Shown: in pieces, positions 7,388 to 14,689 of the stretch
How positions within the stretch are numbered: position 1 is the first letter of the stretch
Layout of the letters: each line of letters starts with the position of its first letter
DNA from: CADEED01 sp041395625
GTDB taxonomy: Bacteria > Pseudomonadota > Gammaproteobacteria > Steroidobacterales > Steroidobacteraceae
Length of the DNA stretch: 25,085 bases
Assembly (NCBI GenBank): GCA_041395625.1
Contig: JAWLAE010000010.1
Location: 1 to 25,085 of the forward strand
Reading direction: 5' to 3'
Made by a program: the position numbers and the translations under genes
Notes under the pieces: generated by a model
Told to the model about the DNA's origin: nothing
Database searches by the model: none
What the model saw: only the letters and a program-made list of their open reading frames with translations

Positions 7388-7960
7388 ATGACAAATCGTC
7401 TCGACCAGGTGACACGCTTGCCGCAGCGCATATTGCTGCTTGGCCTCGCCTGTCTGGCAGTAGCCGGCTGCACAGCACTCCCGGAGCAGGCTGGCGGCGT
7501 GCAACAGATGCTCGATGAACGCACCGGCATCACTATCACCCGGCTTGGCAAGCCGCTGGAATTCACGGTAACGGTGCCGCCCGGTCCGGCCAAGGATCCA
7601 TTCGCCTACCTTAGCCCTTTTCAGACCAACCGCATGGGGCAGCGGGCGGATTTCGTCTGGCTCGCCGTCCCGGCGGACGGAACGCTCGTCGAGCAGCCCG
7701 TCGTGCGAGTCGATGGCGCAGCCGTGCGGTTCGGCACGATGTCGCCTTCGCCCGCCGTCGCCGAGCTCGAATCCGGCCCATACCGCGCGCCTGCACCCTG
7801 GAGTCAGCAGTTCTTCGTTGCCGCCGACGCCGATACGATCGCGCAGCTGGCAGGCGCACGACGCATCGAGATCGCTACCCGCGACGCCGGCGGCGAGTGG
7901 TCGTTCGTTCTGGAAGGCGATGCGCTGTCTGCGCTGACGCGGTACGCGGAAACGCGCTGA
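7388..7960 (+). CDS. hypothetical lipoprotein (190 aa)
   Basis: The N terminus has a charged start, a hydrophobic core ILLLGLACLAVAGC with lipobox AVAGC (Cys about 27), then a globular region without further membrane segments. The rest is rich in beta-type sequence (KPLEFTVTVPPG, RADFVWLAVPADG, RRIEIATRDAGGEWSFVLEG) and could be a beta-sandwich, but I recognise no family and no catalytic motif. It is likely anchored to the inner or outer membrane, facing the periplasm. It diverges from the L,D-transpeptidase and its TGA stop touches the stop of the facing mltD gene (shared TGATCA), so it sits among cell-wall genes. A cell-wall role is inference from position only. Confidence 0.8.
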   Translation: MTNRLDQVTRLPQRILLLGLACLAVAGCTALPEQAGGVQQMLDERTGITITRLGKPLEFTVTVPPGPAKDPFAYLSPFQTNRMGQRADFVWLAVPADGTLVEQPVVRVDGAAVRFGTMSPSPAVAELESGPYRAPAPWSQQFFVAADADTIAQLAGARRIEIATRDAGGEWSFVLEGDALSALTRYAETR

Positions 7961-10318
7961 TCAGCCGCTGCTGCTGCCGTTCACGAGGCTCTCGACACGC
8001 GGCACGACGACCTGTGCACCCGCGCGCAACGCCGCGAGATCGACATCCGGATTGTACTGCTGCAGCAGCCACACCGGCAGATTGGCGTAGCGCTGCGTCA
8101 GGTTCCAGAGCGAATCGCCGCGCCGCGCCACGTACACTTCCGTACCGGCGATACGATGCGCAGCGAAGAAGCGCGCCTGCAGATCGGAGTGGAACTCCGT
8201 GCGCCGCGCCTCGAATTTTTCCTGCGCCACGCGACTGAAATCGAGCCGCAATTTCTGCCCTAACAACACCGGCTGCCCCGGACGTAGTTTGTTGAGCGTA
8301 CGTATCCGGCTGGCGCCGATTTCCAGCCATTCGGCATAAGCGCCGAGCGTCTCACTCGCAGCCACCCGGATCGTGCCGTCCGCCGCCACCGGAAACTGCA
8401 ACGCGCCTGCTTCGATCGTTGTCGCTGCCGCTGCGCCCAGCGCCGAACTCTGCACTTCGACCTGCGGCACTGGTTCGCTCGCAGCCACAGCGCGGGTGGC
8501 CGGCTGGTCGACGGTGGCCTTGGTAGCGGACTTTGCTGGTGTGGGCCGCTCAGCGGCCGCCACCGCGGCGAGTGCCGCCTGCTCGCGGTCCGCCTCGGCC
8601 TCCGCCGCCGCCTCCGCGTCGGCCTCCACCTCCGCGTCATCGTTGCGCGCCACGCTGTCGGTACCCGCAGCGGCTAGCTTGATGCGCTGCCCTTCGTAGA
8701 CGAAATCGGGATTGCGCAAGGAATTGAGCCGCAACAGAGTCTCCACAGGGATACCTGACTTGGCGGCGATCGAGCCTAACGAGTCGCCGCGGCGCACCAC
8801 GTAGGTCGTCGCGGCCCCGCCGTCAGCAGGCGTGCTATTCCCCGCGGCCAACTGTGCCGGTTTGACACCGAGGGCTGCCGGCATCTTGTCAGGCAATTTC
8901 AGCAAACGGCCCGAACGCAATTTTGAATTCACCGACATGCCGTTCAACGCCGCCAGCTGCGCGCCAGCCAAGCCATAGCGTGCAGCTACTTTGCCGATGC
9001 TGTCGCCGCGCCGAATCTTGTGCCAACGAGGTTCTATCTGCGCGACAAACTGCTCGCTCGGTCCCAGTCTCGTCGCCAACCACTGCGGCGTCACCTCGGC
9101 GCGCGTGATCGGCAGACGCAGCTTGTAAGCACGGGGTACGAGACGCGAACCGTCGAACACCGCTGGTCGCAGCGCCGGATTCAGTGCCTGCAGTTCCTGG
9201 CGCGGAATGCCGAGCGCCTTCTCGAGCGCACTGAAGCGCACATACGCCGGCAACTCGATCTCGTTGCATTTCTCTTCGGACGCGCGCTGCAGTGGCCCGA
9301 AGTAGCGCTCCGGATCCTGGTCGATCGCCAGCGCAGCGAGAAATGACGGATAGAAATTGCGTGACGCGAAACCAAACGTGCGTCCCGTGTAGTAGCGGTT
9401 GATCGTGACGTAGTCGTCCGTACGCATCTCGTCCTTGGCGCGACGCATCCCCGCAGCACCATGGTTGTAAGCTGTCAGCGCCAACGGCCATGAGCCCAGC
9501 ACCCGATAGTTGTACGCGAGCAGCTGCGCCGCCGCTTCCGTGGAGCGATACGGATCGAGACGCTCATCGACCGCGTCGTCGATGCGCATGTAGCGACGAC
9601 CGGTGGAGCGCATGAACTGCCACAGACCGGCGGCAGCCACTTTGGAATAGGCTGCCGGCTGGAACGACGACTCGACATGCGGCAGGGCGGCCAACTCGGG
9701 TGGCAACCCCTGATTGGCGAAGGTCTCGGCAATGTGTCCCGCCCAGATCGTGGAGCGCACGATGCCTTCGCGGAAGCGATCCGACTGACCCAGTTGGAAG
9801 CGAATCTTGTTGGCCGCCTCAAGCAACCGCTGCGGCGTAGCGTCCGCACCCCACAAGGTACGCACCCGCTGCTCATCCTTGCTGAGTGACGTGACAGGCT
9901 GACCGTCGACGCGCTCCGCGCCAGAAGTCGAGTTCGGGCCGCCCGCCGAGCCGGCGGTATTCGCCGCATTCTGCTCAGCGGCGACGTAGGCAGCGACACG
10001 CTTGAGGATCAGCGCGTAGCGGTCACGAACCTCGTCCACCACCTTCTGGCGTTCTTTCGGTGGGGTGTTGGGCGCAAAGCGCAGCTTCTCGTAGACCGCC
10101 TTCAAGTTGCGCTCATCGTGCAGCACACCCTCGGTCGTCGACACTTGCGTATAGATGCTGATCCAGAAGTCGATGTCGTCCTGCAGCGCGGCCGGACGCG
10201 GGATTGCCGACTGCACCGGCTGACTGGCCGGTTGTGCCACGACCAGACTGGTCGTGATGCACGCGCACGCAATCCAGGCGTTTCGGATTGCAATCGCGGC
10301 CTTGGAAGCTCGTTTCAT
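7961..10318 (-). CDS. mltD: membrane-bound lytic murein transglycosylase D with LysM repeats
   Basis: 785 residues. A signal-like N terminus is followed by a GH23/SLT transglycosylase domain (about 185-330) with catalytic Glu at about 216 in ALPHVESSFQP, then SKVAAAGLWQFM, LDPYRSTEAAAQLLAYNY and ALTAYNHGAAGM. LysM modules bind glycan: residues 432-476 (HKIRRGDSIGKVA), 506-549 (YVVRRGDSLGSIA) and 728-773 (YVARRGDSLWNLT). A further region, 650-693 (IRVAASETLGAYAEW), looks like a LysM that has lost its RGDS core. An Ala/Glu/Asp-rich linker lies at 560-590. Role: non-hydrolytic cleavage of peptidoglycan to 1,6-anhydro products. It is longer than E. coli MltD (about 450 residues) because of the extra LysM and linker. 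No clear lipobox is seen, so it may be secreted rather than lipidated. Confidence 0.95.
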   Translation of the reverse strand: MKRASKAAIAIRNAWIACACITTSLVVAQPASQPVQSAIPRPAALQDDIDFWISIYTQVSTTEGVLHDERNLKAVYEKLRFAPNTPPKERQKVVDEVRDRYALILKRVAAYVAAEQNAANTAGSAGGPNSTSGAERVDGQPVTSLSKDEQRVRTLWGADATPQRLLEAANKIRFQLGQSDRFREGIVRSTIWAGHIAETFANQGLPPELAALPHVESSFQPAAYSKVAAAGLWQFMRSTGRRYMRIDDAVDERLDPYRSTEAAAQLLAYNYRVLGSWPLALTAYNHGAAGMRRAKDEMRTDDYVTINRYYTGRTFGFASRNFYPSFLAALAIDQDPERYFGPLQRASEEKCNEIELPAYVRFSALEKALGIPRQELQALNPALRPAVFDGSRLVPRAYKLRLPITRAEVTPQWLATRLGPSEQFVAQIEPRWHKIRRGDSIGKVAARYGLAGAQLAALNGMSVNSKLRSGRLLKLPDKMPAALGVKPAQLAAGNSTPADGGAATTYVVRRGDSLGSIAAKSGIPVETLLRLNSLRNPDFVYEGQRIKLAAAGTDSVARNDDAEVEADAEAAAEAEADREQAALAAVAAAERPTPAKSATKATVDQPATRAVAASEPVPQVEVQSSALGAAAATTIEAGALQFPVAADGTIRVAASETLGAYAEWLEIGASRIRTLNKLRPGQPVLLGQKLRLDFSRVAQEKFEARRTEFHSDLQARFFAAHRIAGTEVYVARRGDSLWNLTQRYANLPVWLLQQYNPDVDLAALRAGAQVVVPRVESLVNGSSSG

Positions 10319-10405
10319 GGATCACCGTGGCAAGTCGCAGCAGAAGCACACTCGAGACCCGCTAGGCTCGCCATCATTATGTCGAACCACGCGGAAATTT
10401 CGAGC

Positions 10406-10422
10406 GTCGGGAATTTTGACAA
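10406..10422 (+). promoter_or_regulatory. putative upstream activator site shared with the PEP-CTERM gene
   Basis: GTCGGGAATTTTGACAA lies 144 bases upstream of the -24 box of the small-RNA promoter. It matches GTCGCAAAACTTTACAA at 18092, upstream of the other sigma-54 promoter, in 12 of 17 positions (GTCG..AA..TT.ACAA). Sigma-54 promoters need an enhancer-bound activator at such distances. The comparison rests on two sites only. Confidence 0.35.
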
Positions 10423-10549
10423 GTTCCCGAGCGAAGCACACGTGACATATCCCTCACCCTGGAAAATCCACGACTCAGCGAACAAAAAATCGCCAAGTCG
10501 GCGCGTGTTTCCGGTCATCGCCACACATTGTCAAACGCGGTGGCAGCGC

Positions 10550-10566
10550 TGGCATACCACTTGCTT
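10550..10566 (+). promoter_or_regulatory. sigma-54 (RpoN) -24/-12 promoter
   Basis: TGGCATACCACTTGCTT has the invariant GG and GC ten bases apart and the flanking TGGCA and TTGCT of the sigma-54 consensus TGGCACG-N4-TTGCW, with two mismatches outside the GG/GC cores. Transcription would begin about 12 bases after the -12 C, near 10576. A terminator follows at 10643 with no ORF between. Confidence 0.6.
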
Positions 10567-10575
10567 CGTCTATCG

Positions 10576-10670
10576 CGAGCTGGCTCAGGATGGGCCACTA
10601 AGAAGAACGAGAGACACTCCTCCACAAGCAAGCGACCAAATCGCCCCGCGCAAGCGGGGCTTCTTTTTTT
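10576..10670 (+). ncRNA. candidate sigma-54-dependent small RNA (~95 nt)
   Basis: Bounded by a sigma-54-type promoter and a strong intrinsic terminator. The transcript would fold into a 5' hairpin (TGGCTC 10581-10586 with GGGCCA 10592-10597, one G-T pair, loop AGGAT), a purine-rich and mostly unpaired middle, and the 3' terminator stem with GCAA loop and a long U-tail of the type bound by Hfq. The unpaired middle carries CTCCTCC (10617-10623), complementary to Shine-Dalgarno sequences, so pairing with mRNA ribosome sites is plausible. The only ATG (10590) opens a three-codon frame. No plus-strand gene lies upstream before 7960, so the terminator does not belong to an mRNA. No known RNA family is recognised. 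Confidence 0.55.
10643..10670 (+). terminator. strong Rho-independent terminator of the small RNA
   Basis: Perfect seven-pair stem GCCCCGC (10643-10649) with GCGGGGC (10654-10660), GCAA tetraloop, followed by TTCTTTTTTT. This is one of the two clearest plus-strand terminators in the window and has no protein gene in front of it. Confidence 0.85.
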
Positions 10671-10701
10671 GTGGCGGATGTTGCGGCGTGCGGGCCGGTT
10701 T

Positions 10702-10880
10702 GGGGCCTCGTGAGGCGTCTTGCACGGCTGGGTCGATCGCGCGCTGCCGCGCGTTCCCTAGCACGCACACTGCGCCCATCTTTCCCCTGGCGTTGGGGCG
10801 GGCTTGCACCCGGCACAGGAGGGCGCAGTGCGCGTGCTGCGGCGATCTCTACAGCCGCGCCAGCCGCCTCACGACGCCCC
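10702..10880 (+). repeat. MITE-like nested palindrome, copy 1 (~179 bp)
   Basis: Outer inverted repeat of 29 bases (10702-10730 with 10852-10880, about four mismatches). Inside it is a second inverted repeat: GCACGCACACTGCGCCC with GGGCGCAGTGCGCGTGC, one mismatch. The inner ~95 bases are almost identical (about three differences) to the reverse complement of copy 2 at 11463-11644. No ORF or transposase is inside. No target-site duplication is evident. Size and structure suggest a non-autonomous mobile or REP-like intergenic element able to form a long hairpin. Confidence 0.7.
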
Positions 10881-10940
10881 TCGCCGGCCGCGTTGGCCCG
10901 AACATCGGCCACAAGAAAAAGAACTGTGAGTGAGGTGGTG

Positions 10941-11276
10941 CTAACGGCGCCGGCGGCGCTTTCGGCCCCACCGCTGCAGAGATGGCAACTGGCCGCTCGC
11001 CTCCAATCGATCGCGCCAACGGTCCAAGACATCCGTGTGATACTTCGAACGATCCATGAGATCCGGGTGCTTGGACTGCGGAAAGGACCGTATCCAAAAA
11101 TACAACACCGGGCCGAACAATGGGATCGGCAACAACAGACTCAGCGATATCTTGAAGAACGGGTAGTCCGAACTGCGCCACAGCTGATAGAGGCATAGCA
11201 GCGAGACAAACCATGACAGGCAAATGATCGTTAGCGCGGTATTCGACAGTCGAATCGGCATCGCATTGAATCCCAC
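10941..11276 (-). CDS. small membrane protein of unknown function (111 aa)
   Basis: Two predicted membrane helices: ALTIICLSWFVSLLCLYQL (about residues 14-32) and ISLSLLLPIPLFGPVLYFWI (about 43-62). A polar cytosolic-type tail follows (SFPQSKHPDLMDRSKYHTDVLDRW) and the end is very basic (GRKRRRRR). The start at 11276 has a good Shine-Dalgarno (GAGGTGGG, five bases before ATG); MPIRLSN six codons later is an alternative. I recognise no named family, though the PxPLFGPxLY helix followed by a DRW-containing tail looks like a conserved inner-membrane protein. It lies between two inverted copies of a palindromic element, 60 bases from copy 1 and 186 bases from copy 2. Confidence 0.7.
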   Translation of the reverse strand: MGFNAMPIRLSNTALTIICLSWFVSLLCLYQLWRSSDYPFFKISLSLLLPIPLFGPVLYFWIRSFPQSKHPDLMDRSKYHTDVLDRWRDRLEASGQLPSLQRWGRKRRRRR

Positions 11277-11462
11277 CTCTTATACCGAATGCCGCTACTT
11301 GGTTGCACTCGTCGCCGTCGCAATTGTCAATCAAGTTACTACAACTGGCTACATCAGTATTCGGATCTGTTCTGTTCTGACGGTATATTCGATCGCTGCT
11401 ACAACCAGCATCCGCAACTCCCAGCGAAGTTGTTTGTGAGATCCGCGTGCGGGACGGTTATT

Positions 11463-11644
11463 GCGCGGCTCGCGGGGACGCGTGGCACAGCTGTAGAGAT
11501 CGCCGCAGCACGCGCACTGCGCCCTCCTGTGCCGGGTGCAAGCCCGCCGCAACGCCAGGGGAAAGATGGGCGCAGTGCGCGTGCCAGGAAACGCCCGCAG
11601 GGCGCGATCGACCCAGCTGTGCCACGCGTCCCCGCGAGCCGCGC
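11463..11644 (-). repeat. MITE-like nested palindrome, copy 2 (182 bp)
   Basis: Perfect 31-base terminal inverted repeats: 11463-11493 and 11614-11644, starting GCGCGGCTCGCGGGGAC. Inside is the 17-base inverted repeat GCACGCGCACTGCGCCC / GGGCGCAGTGCGCGTGC. The inner part is almost identical to copy 1 in the opposite orientation, while the outer arms of the two copies differ clearly. No coding content and no obvious target duplication. Confidence 0.75.
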
Positions 11645-11668
11645 CACCACCAATCGCCAGCGAATCTC

Positions 11669-11697
11669 AAAAACAAGGCAGCCTCGCGGCTGCCTTG
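11669..11697 (-). terminator. Rho-independent terminator of the nrdJa-nrdJb operon
   Basis: On the minus strand CAAGGCAGCC (11697-11688) and GGCTGCCTTG (11683-11674) form a perfect ten-pair stem with a four-base loop, followed by TTTTTGAG. It lies 108 bases after the nrdJb stop. I see no gene in the trailer between them. Confidence 0.8.
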
Positions 11698-11805
11698 TGG
11701 AGGCGCGCGCCACTTGTCCCGTCAGGGCTGGGAACCAGGCGGGGAACCCGGTGATGGCACGCGAAATCGCAGATACTGTGTCGTAACGACTAACTAAATC
11801 TCAAG

Positions 11806-12525
11806 CTAACCGCACTTCGACTCGCCGCAGTTTAGACAGGTCATGCAGCCGTCCATCATCACCACGGCCGCAGTGCTGCACTTCAGACAAAGCTGGGCGC
11901 CCTCGGGAAAGTGGGACTTGGCGAATGCGTCCTGCTGTTTGCTGCGCGCTTCAAATTCAGTGCGTTTCTCATCGATGAGTTTCTTCTGATGTTCATCAAG
12001 CTCGTGTTTCTTGAGAAGACCGATCGTCTGTAGATGCTTTTCGATGACATAGCCCAACTCCGCGATGATGGATGGCATGAACTTCCCGCCGGCCTGCCAG
12101 TAGCCGCCGCGCGGATCGAATACAGCCTTGAGTTCGTCGACCAGGAAGGTGACGTCGCCGCCCTTGCGGAACACCGCCGAGACGATCCGTGTCAGCGCGA
12201 CGATCCACTGGTAGTGATCGAGGTTCTTCGAGTTGATGAACACCTCGAACGGCCGCCGTTGCTCGTGCACGGTGCCTTCGTTCAGCACGATGTCATTGAT
12301 GGTCACGTACATGGCGTGATCCGACACCGGCGTCTTGATCTTGTAGGTGGAACCGATCAACACCTCGGGCCGCTGCACCTCTTCGGTCATGCGGATGACC
12401 TTGGCGGTGTTGCCATCTTTGGCGCGAATAGCCTCCACCTTCGCGTGCTTGTCGGCAGCCTGCTTGTCGGCCGGCTTTTCGACCCGGTACTTGGCGATCT
12501 TCTTGTCTATCTTGATGGCAGCCAT
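11806..12525 (-). CDS. nrdJb: class II ribonucleotide reductase, small C-terminal subunit NrdJb
   Basis: 239 residues from ATG 12525, forming the C-terminal part of a two-gene B12-dependent ribonucleotide reductase as known from Pseudomonas. Residues 1-75 are Lys/Ala-rich (MAAIKIDKKIAKYRVEKPAD). The middle contains the fold usual in this position (FEVFINSKNLDHYQWIVALTRIVSAVFRKGGD). The tail is a cysteine cluster, CLKCS-x-CMTC-x-CGESKCG, which combines a zinc-ribbon-like site with the redox-active C-terminal Cys pair that re-reduces the catalytic site. The frame is open upstream to 12630, but ATG 12525 with CGGAG nine bases before it fits best. It starts 16 bases after the nrdJa stop. Confidence 0.9.
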   Translation of the reverse strand: MAAIKIDKKIAKYRVEKPADKQAADKHAKVEAIRAKDGNTAKVIRMTEEVQRPEVLIGSTYKIKTPVSDHAMYVTINDIVLNEGTVHEQRRPFEVFINSKNLDHYQWIVALTRIVSAVFRKGGDVTFLVDELKAVFDPRGGYWQAGGKFMPSIIAELGYVIEKHLQTIGLLKKHELDEHQKKLIDEKRTEFEARSKQQDAFAKSHFPEGAQLCLKCSTAAVVMMDGCMTCLNCGESKCG

Positions 12526-12541
12526 GGTGCGAAAACTCCGT

Positions 12542-14689
12542 CTAAAACTTGCCGTAGTAGCCTTCTTTGAGCGCATCGAAGAGGTTGGCGGCGCTGTGTC
12601 GCTCGCCGTCGTACTCGATCTCCTCGTCACCTTTCACCGCGACTTCGGAGCCGTCCTCGAGCGTGAACACATAGGTGGTGTTCTTGAGGTCTTCTTCCTT
12701 GACGAGCACACCCTGGAAAGCCTCGGGGTTGAAGCGGAACGTAGTGCAGCCCTTCAGACCCTGCTCGTGGGCGTACAGGTAGATGTCCTTGAACTCTTCA
12801 TACTCGAAATCCGTCGGCACGTTGGCGGTCTTGGAGATCGACGAATCGATCCATTTCTGCGCGGCGGCCTGGATATCGACGTGCGATCGCGGCGTGATGT
12901 CATCGACGGTGGTGAAGTAATCCGGCAGCTTCTCGGCGGCATTGCTCGAAGTCGGCATTGCGCGCGGATTGATCAGTTCGCGGTAGGCCAGCAGCTCGAA
13001 CGAAAACACATCGACCTTTTCCTTGGTCTTCTTGCCCTCGCGGATGACGTTGCGGAAATAGTGGTGCGCAAACGACGGCTCGATACCATTCGACGCGTTG
13101 TTGGCGAGCGACAGCGATATCGTGCCGGTCGGCGCGATCGAGGTGTGATGCGTGAAGCGCGCGCCGATGTTGGCGAGCTGATCGACGAGCGCCGGCGCCA
13201 CCTCGGCCACCCGCTGCATGTAGCGGCTGTAGCGAGCGTGCAGGATGCGTCCGGGTATCTTGTCGCCCAGCTTCCAGCCGTCGGCTGCCATCTCGGGCCG
13301 CTTGCGCAACAACTCGGCCGTCACCGTGAACTCTTCGTTCATGATCGGCGCCGGGCCCTTTTCCTTGGCGAGATCGAGTGCAGCCTGCCAGCCGGCCACC
13401 GCCATTTCGCGTGAGACATCCTCGGTGAAACCGAGAGACTCCGGCGAACCGTACTTCATGCCGAGGCAAGTGAGCGTGCTGCCCAAACCGAGAAAGCCCA
13501 TGCCGTGGCGCCGCTTGCGGCGGATTTCTTCACGCTGCTGCTCGAGTGGCAGACCGTTGATCTCGACCACGTTGTCGAGCATGCGCGTGAAGACTTTGAC
13601 GACCTCGCGATACTCGTCCCAGTTGAACTCGGCGAAATCGGTGAACGGATTCTTGACGAAGCGCGTGAGATTGACCGAGCCCAACAAGCAGGAGCCATAG
13701 GGCGGCAGGGGCTGTTCGCCACAAGGGTTGGTAGCGCGGATGTGCTCACACCACCAGTTGTTGTTCATCTCATTGACGCGATCGATGAGGATGAAGCCGG
13801 GCTCGGCGAAATCGTAGGTCGACGACATGATGACGTCCCACAAACGCCGCGCTGGCATCGTCTTGTAGATCCGGCAGCACACGAGTCCTGACTCATCGGT
13901 GACATACGAGTCGTTAGCAGGGCATTCGCGCCAGACGAACTTGCCGGTGTCGCCGATATCCGGGCGTTCGGCCTCGAACTCCTTGCGCGACAGCGGGAAG
14001 GCGAGCTGCCAGTCGCGCTCCTGACGCACCGCCTGCATGAATTCGTCGGTGATCAGCAGCGACAGATTGAACTGCCGCAGCCGGCCATTCTCACGTTTGG
14101 CACGGATGAACTCCATCGCATCCGGGTGACCGACATCGAAGGTGCCCATCTGCGCACCGCGGCGACCGCCGGCGGAGGACACCGTGAAGCACATCTTGTC
14201 GTAGATATCCATGAACGACAGCGGGCCCGAGGTGTACGCGCCGGCGCCTGATACGTAGGCGCCGCGTGGCCGCAACGTGGAAAACTCGTACCCGATGCCG
14301 CAGCCGGCCTTGAGCGTGAGCCCCGCTTCGTGGACCTTGCCGAGGATGTCGTCCATCGAATCGCTGATCGTGCCGGACACCGTGCAATTGATGGTCGACG
14401 TCGCCGGCTTGTGCTCGAGCGCACCGGCGTTGGAGGTGACGCGCCCCGCCGGAATGGCGCCGCGACGCAGCGCCCAGACGAAGCGCTCGTACCAGTGCTC
14501 GCGCACCGCGGACTGCTCGACGTCGGCCAACGCACGAGCCACACGTTTATAGGTGTCGTCCATCGACGCGTCGATCGGCGTACCGTCCTTGGCGGTGAGA
14601 CGATATTTCTTGTCCCAGATATCGAGCGACGCCTCCTGAAAGGGAATGCTGTCGATATCCTTGTGCTCGAGTTTGACGACGCTGTTCAT
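12542..14689 (-). CDS. nrdJa: adenosylcobalamin-dependent ribonucleoside-diphosphate reductase, catalytic subunit NrdJa
   Basis: 715 residues. Class II reductases make deoxyribonucleotides with a thiyl radical generated from adenosylcobalamin, so they work with or without oxygen. The ten-stranded barrel signatures are NPCGEQPLPPYGSCLLGSVN (about 320-339; Asn, Cys and Glu of the active-site loop), GCGIGYEFSTLRP, GGRRGAQMGTFDVGHPD and the phosphate-binding TGTISLSLANNASNGIEP. There is a short N-terminal region but no full ATP-cone. The protein stops before the C-terminal cysteine domain, which is the separate nrdJb gene. The Shine-Dalgarno is weak (AGGG, four bases away). The leader holds two NrdR boxes. 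Cobalamin must be made or imported by genes outside the window. Confidence 0.96.
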   Translation of the reverse strand: MNSVVKLEHKDIDSIPFQEASLDIWDKKYRLTAKDGTPIDASMDDTYKRVARALADVEQSAVREHWYERFVWALRRGAIPAGRVTSNAGALEHKPATSTINCTVSGTISDSMDDILGKVHEAGLTLKAGCGIGYEFSTLRPRGAYVSGAGAYTSGPLSFMDIYDKMCFTVSSAGGRRGAQMGTFDVGHPDAMEFIRAKRENGRLRQFNLSLLITDEFMQAVRQERDWQLAFPLSRKEFEAERPDIGDTGKFVWRECPANDSYVTDESGLVCCRIYKTMPARRLWDVIMSSTYDFAEPGFILIDRVNEMNNNWWCEHIRATNPCGEQPLPPYGSCLLGSVNLTRFVKNPFTDFAEFNWDEYREVVKVFTRMLDNVVEINGLPLEQQREEIRRKRRHGMGFLGLGSTLTCLGMKYGSPESLGFTEDVSREMAVAGWQAALDLAKEKGPAPIMNEEFTVTAELLRKRPEMAADGWKLGDKIPGRILHARYSRYMQRVAEVAPALVDQLANIGARFTHHTSIAPTGTISLSLANNASNGIEPSFAHHYFRNVIREGKKTKEKVDVFSFELLAYRELINPRAMPTSSNAAEKLPDYFTTVDDITPRSHVDIQAAAQKWIDSSISKTANVPTDFEYEEFKDIYLYAHEQGLKGCTTFRFNPEAFQGVLVKEEDLKNTTYVFTLEDGSEVAVKGDEEIEYDGERHSAANLFDALKEGYYGKF

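Noticed and set aside
6712..7593. 293-codon version of the L,D-transpeptidase
   Set aside because: The extra N terminus overlaps the divergent lipoprotein gene and hides the signal peptide that starts at 7263.
10681..11800. CRISPR array or composite transposon
   Set aside because: Only two repeat copies, inverted and 580 bases apart, without regular spacers. No transposase is present, so I call them MITE-like elements only.
11698..11805. tRNA or structured RNA in the nrdJ trailer
   Set aside because: GGTTCCCCGCC on the minus strand recalls a T-loop, but the conserved GTTCRA is absent and no cloverleaf can be drawn.
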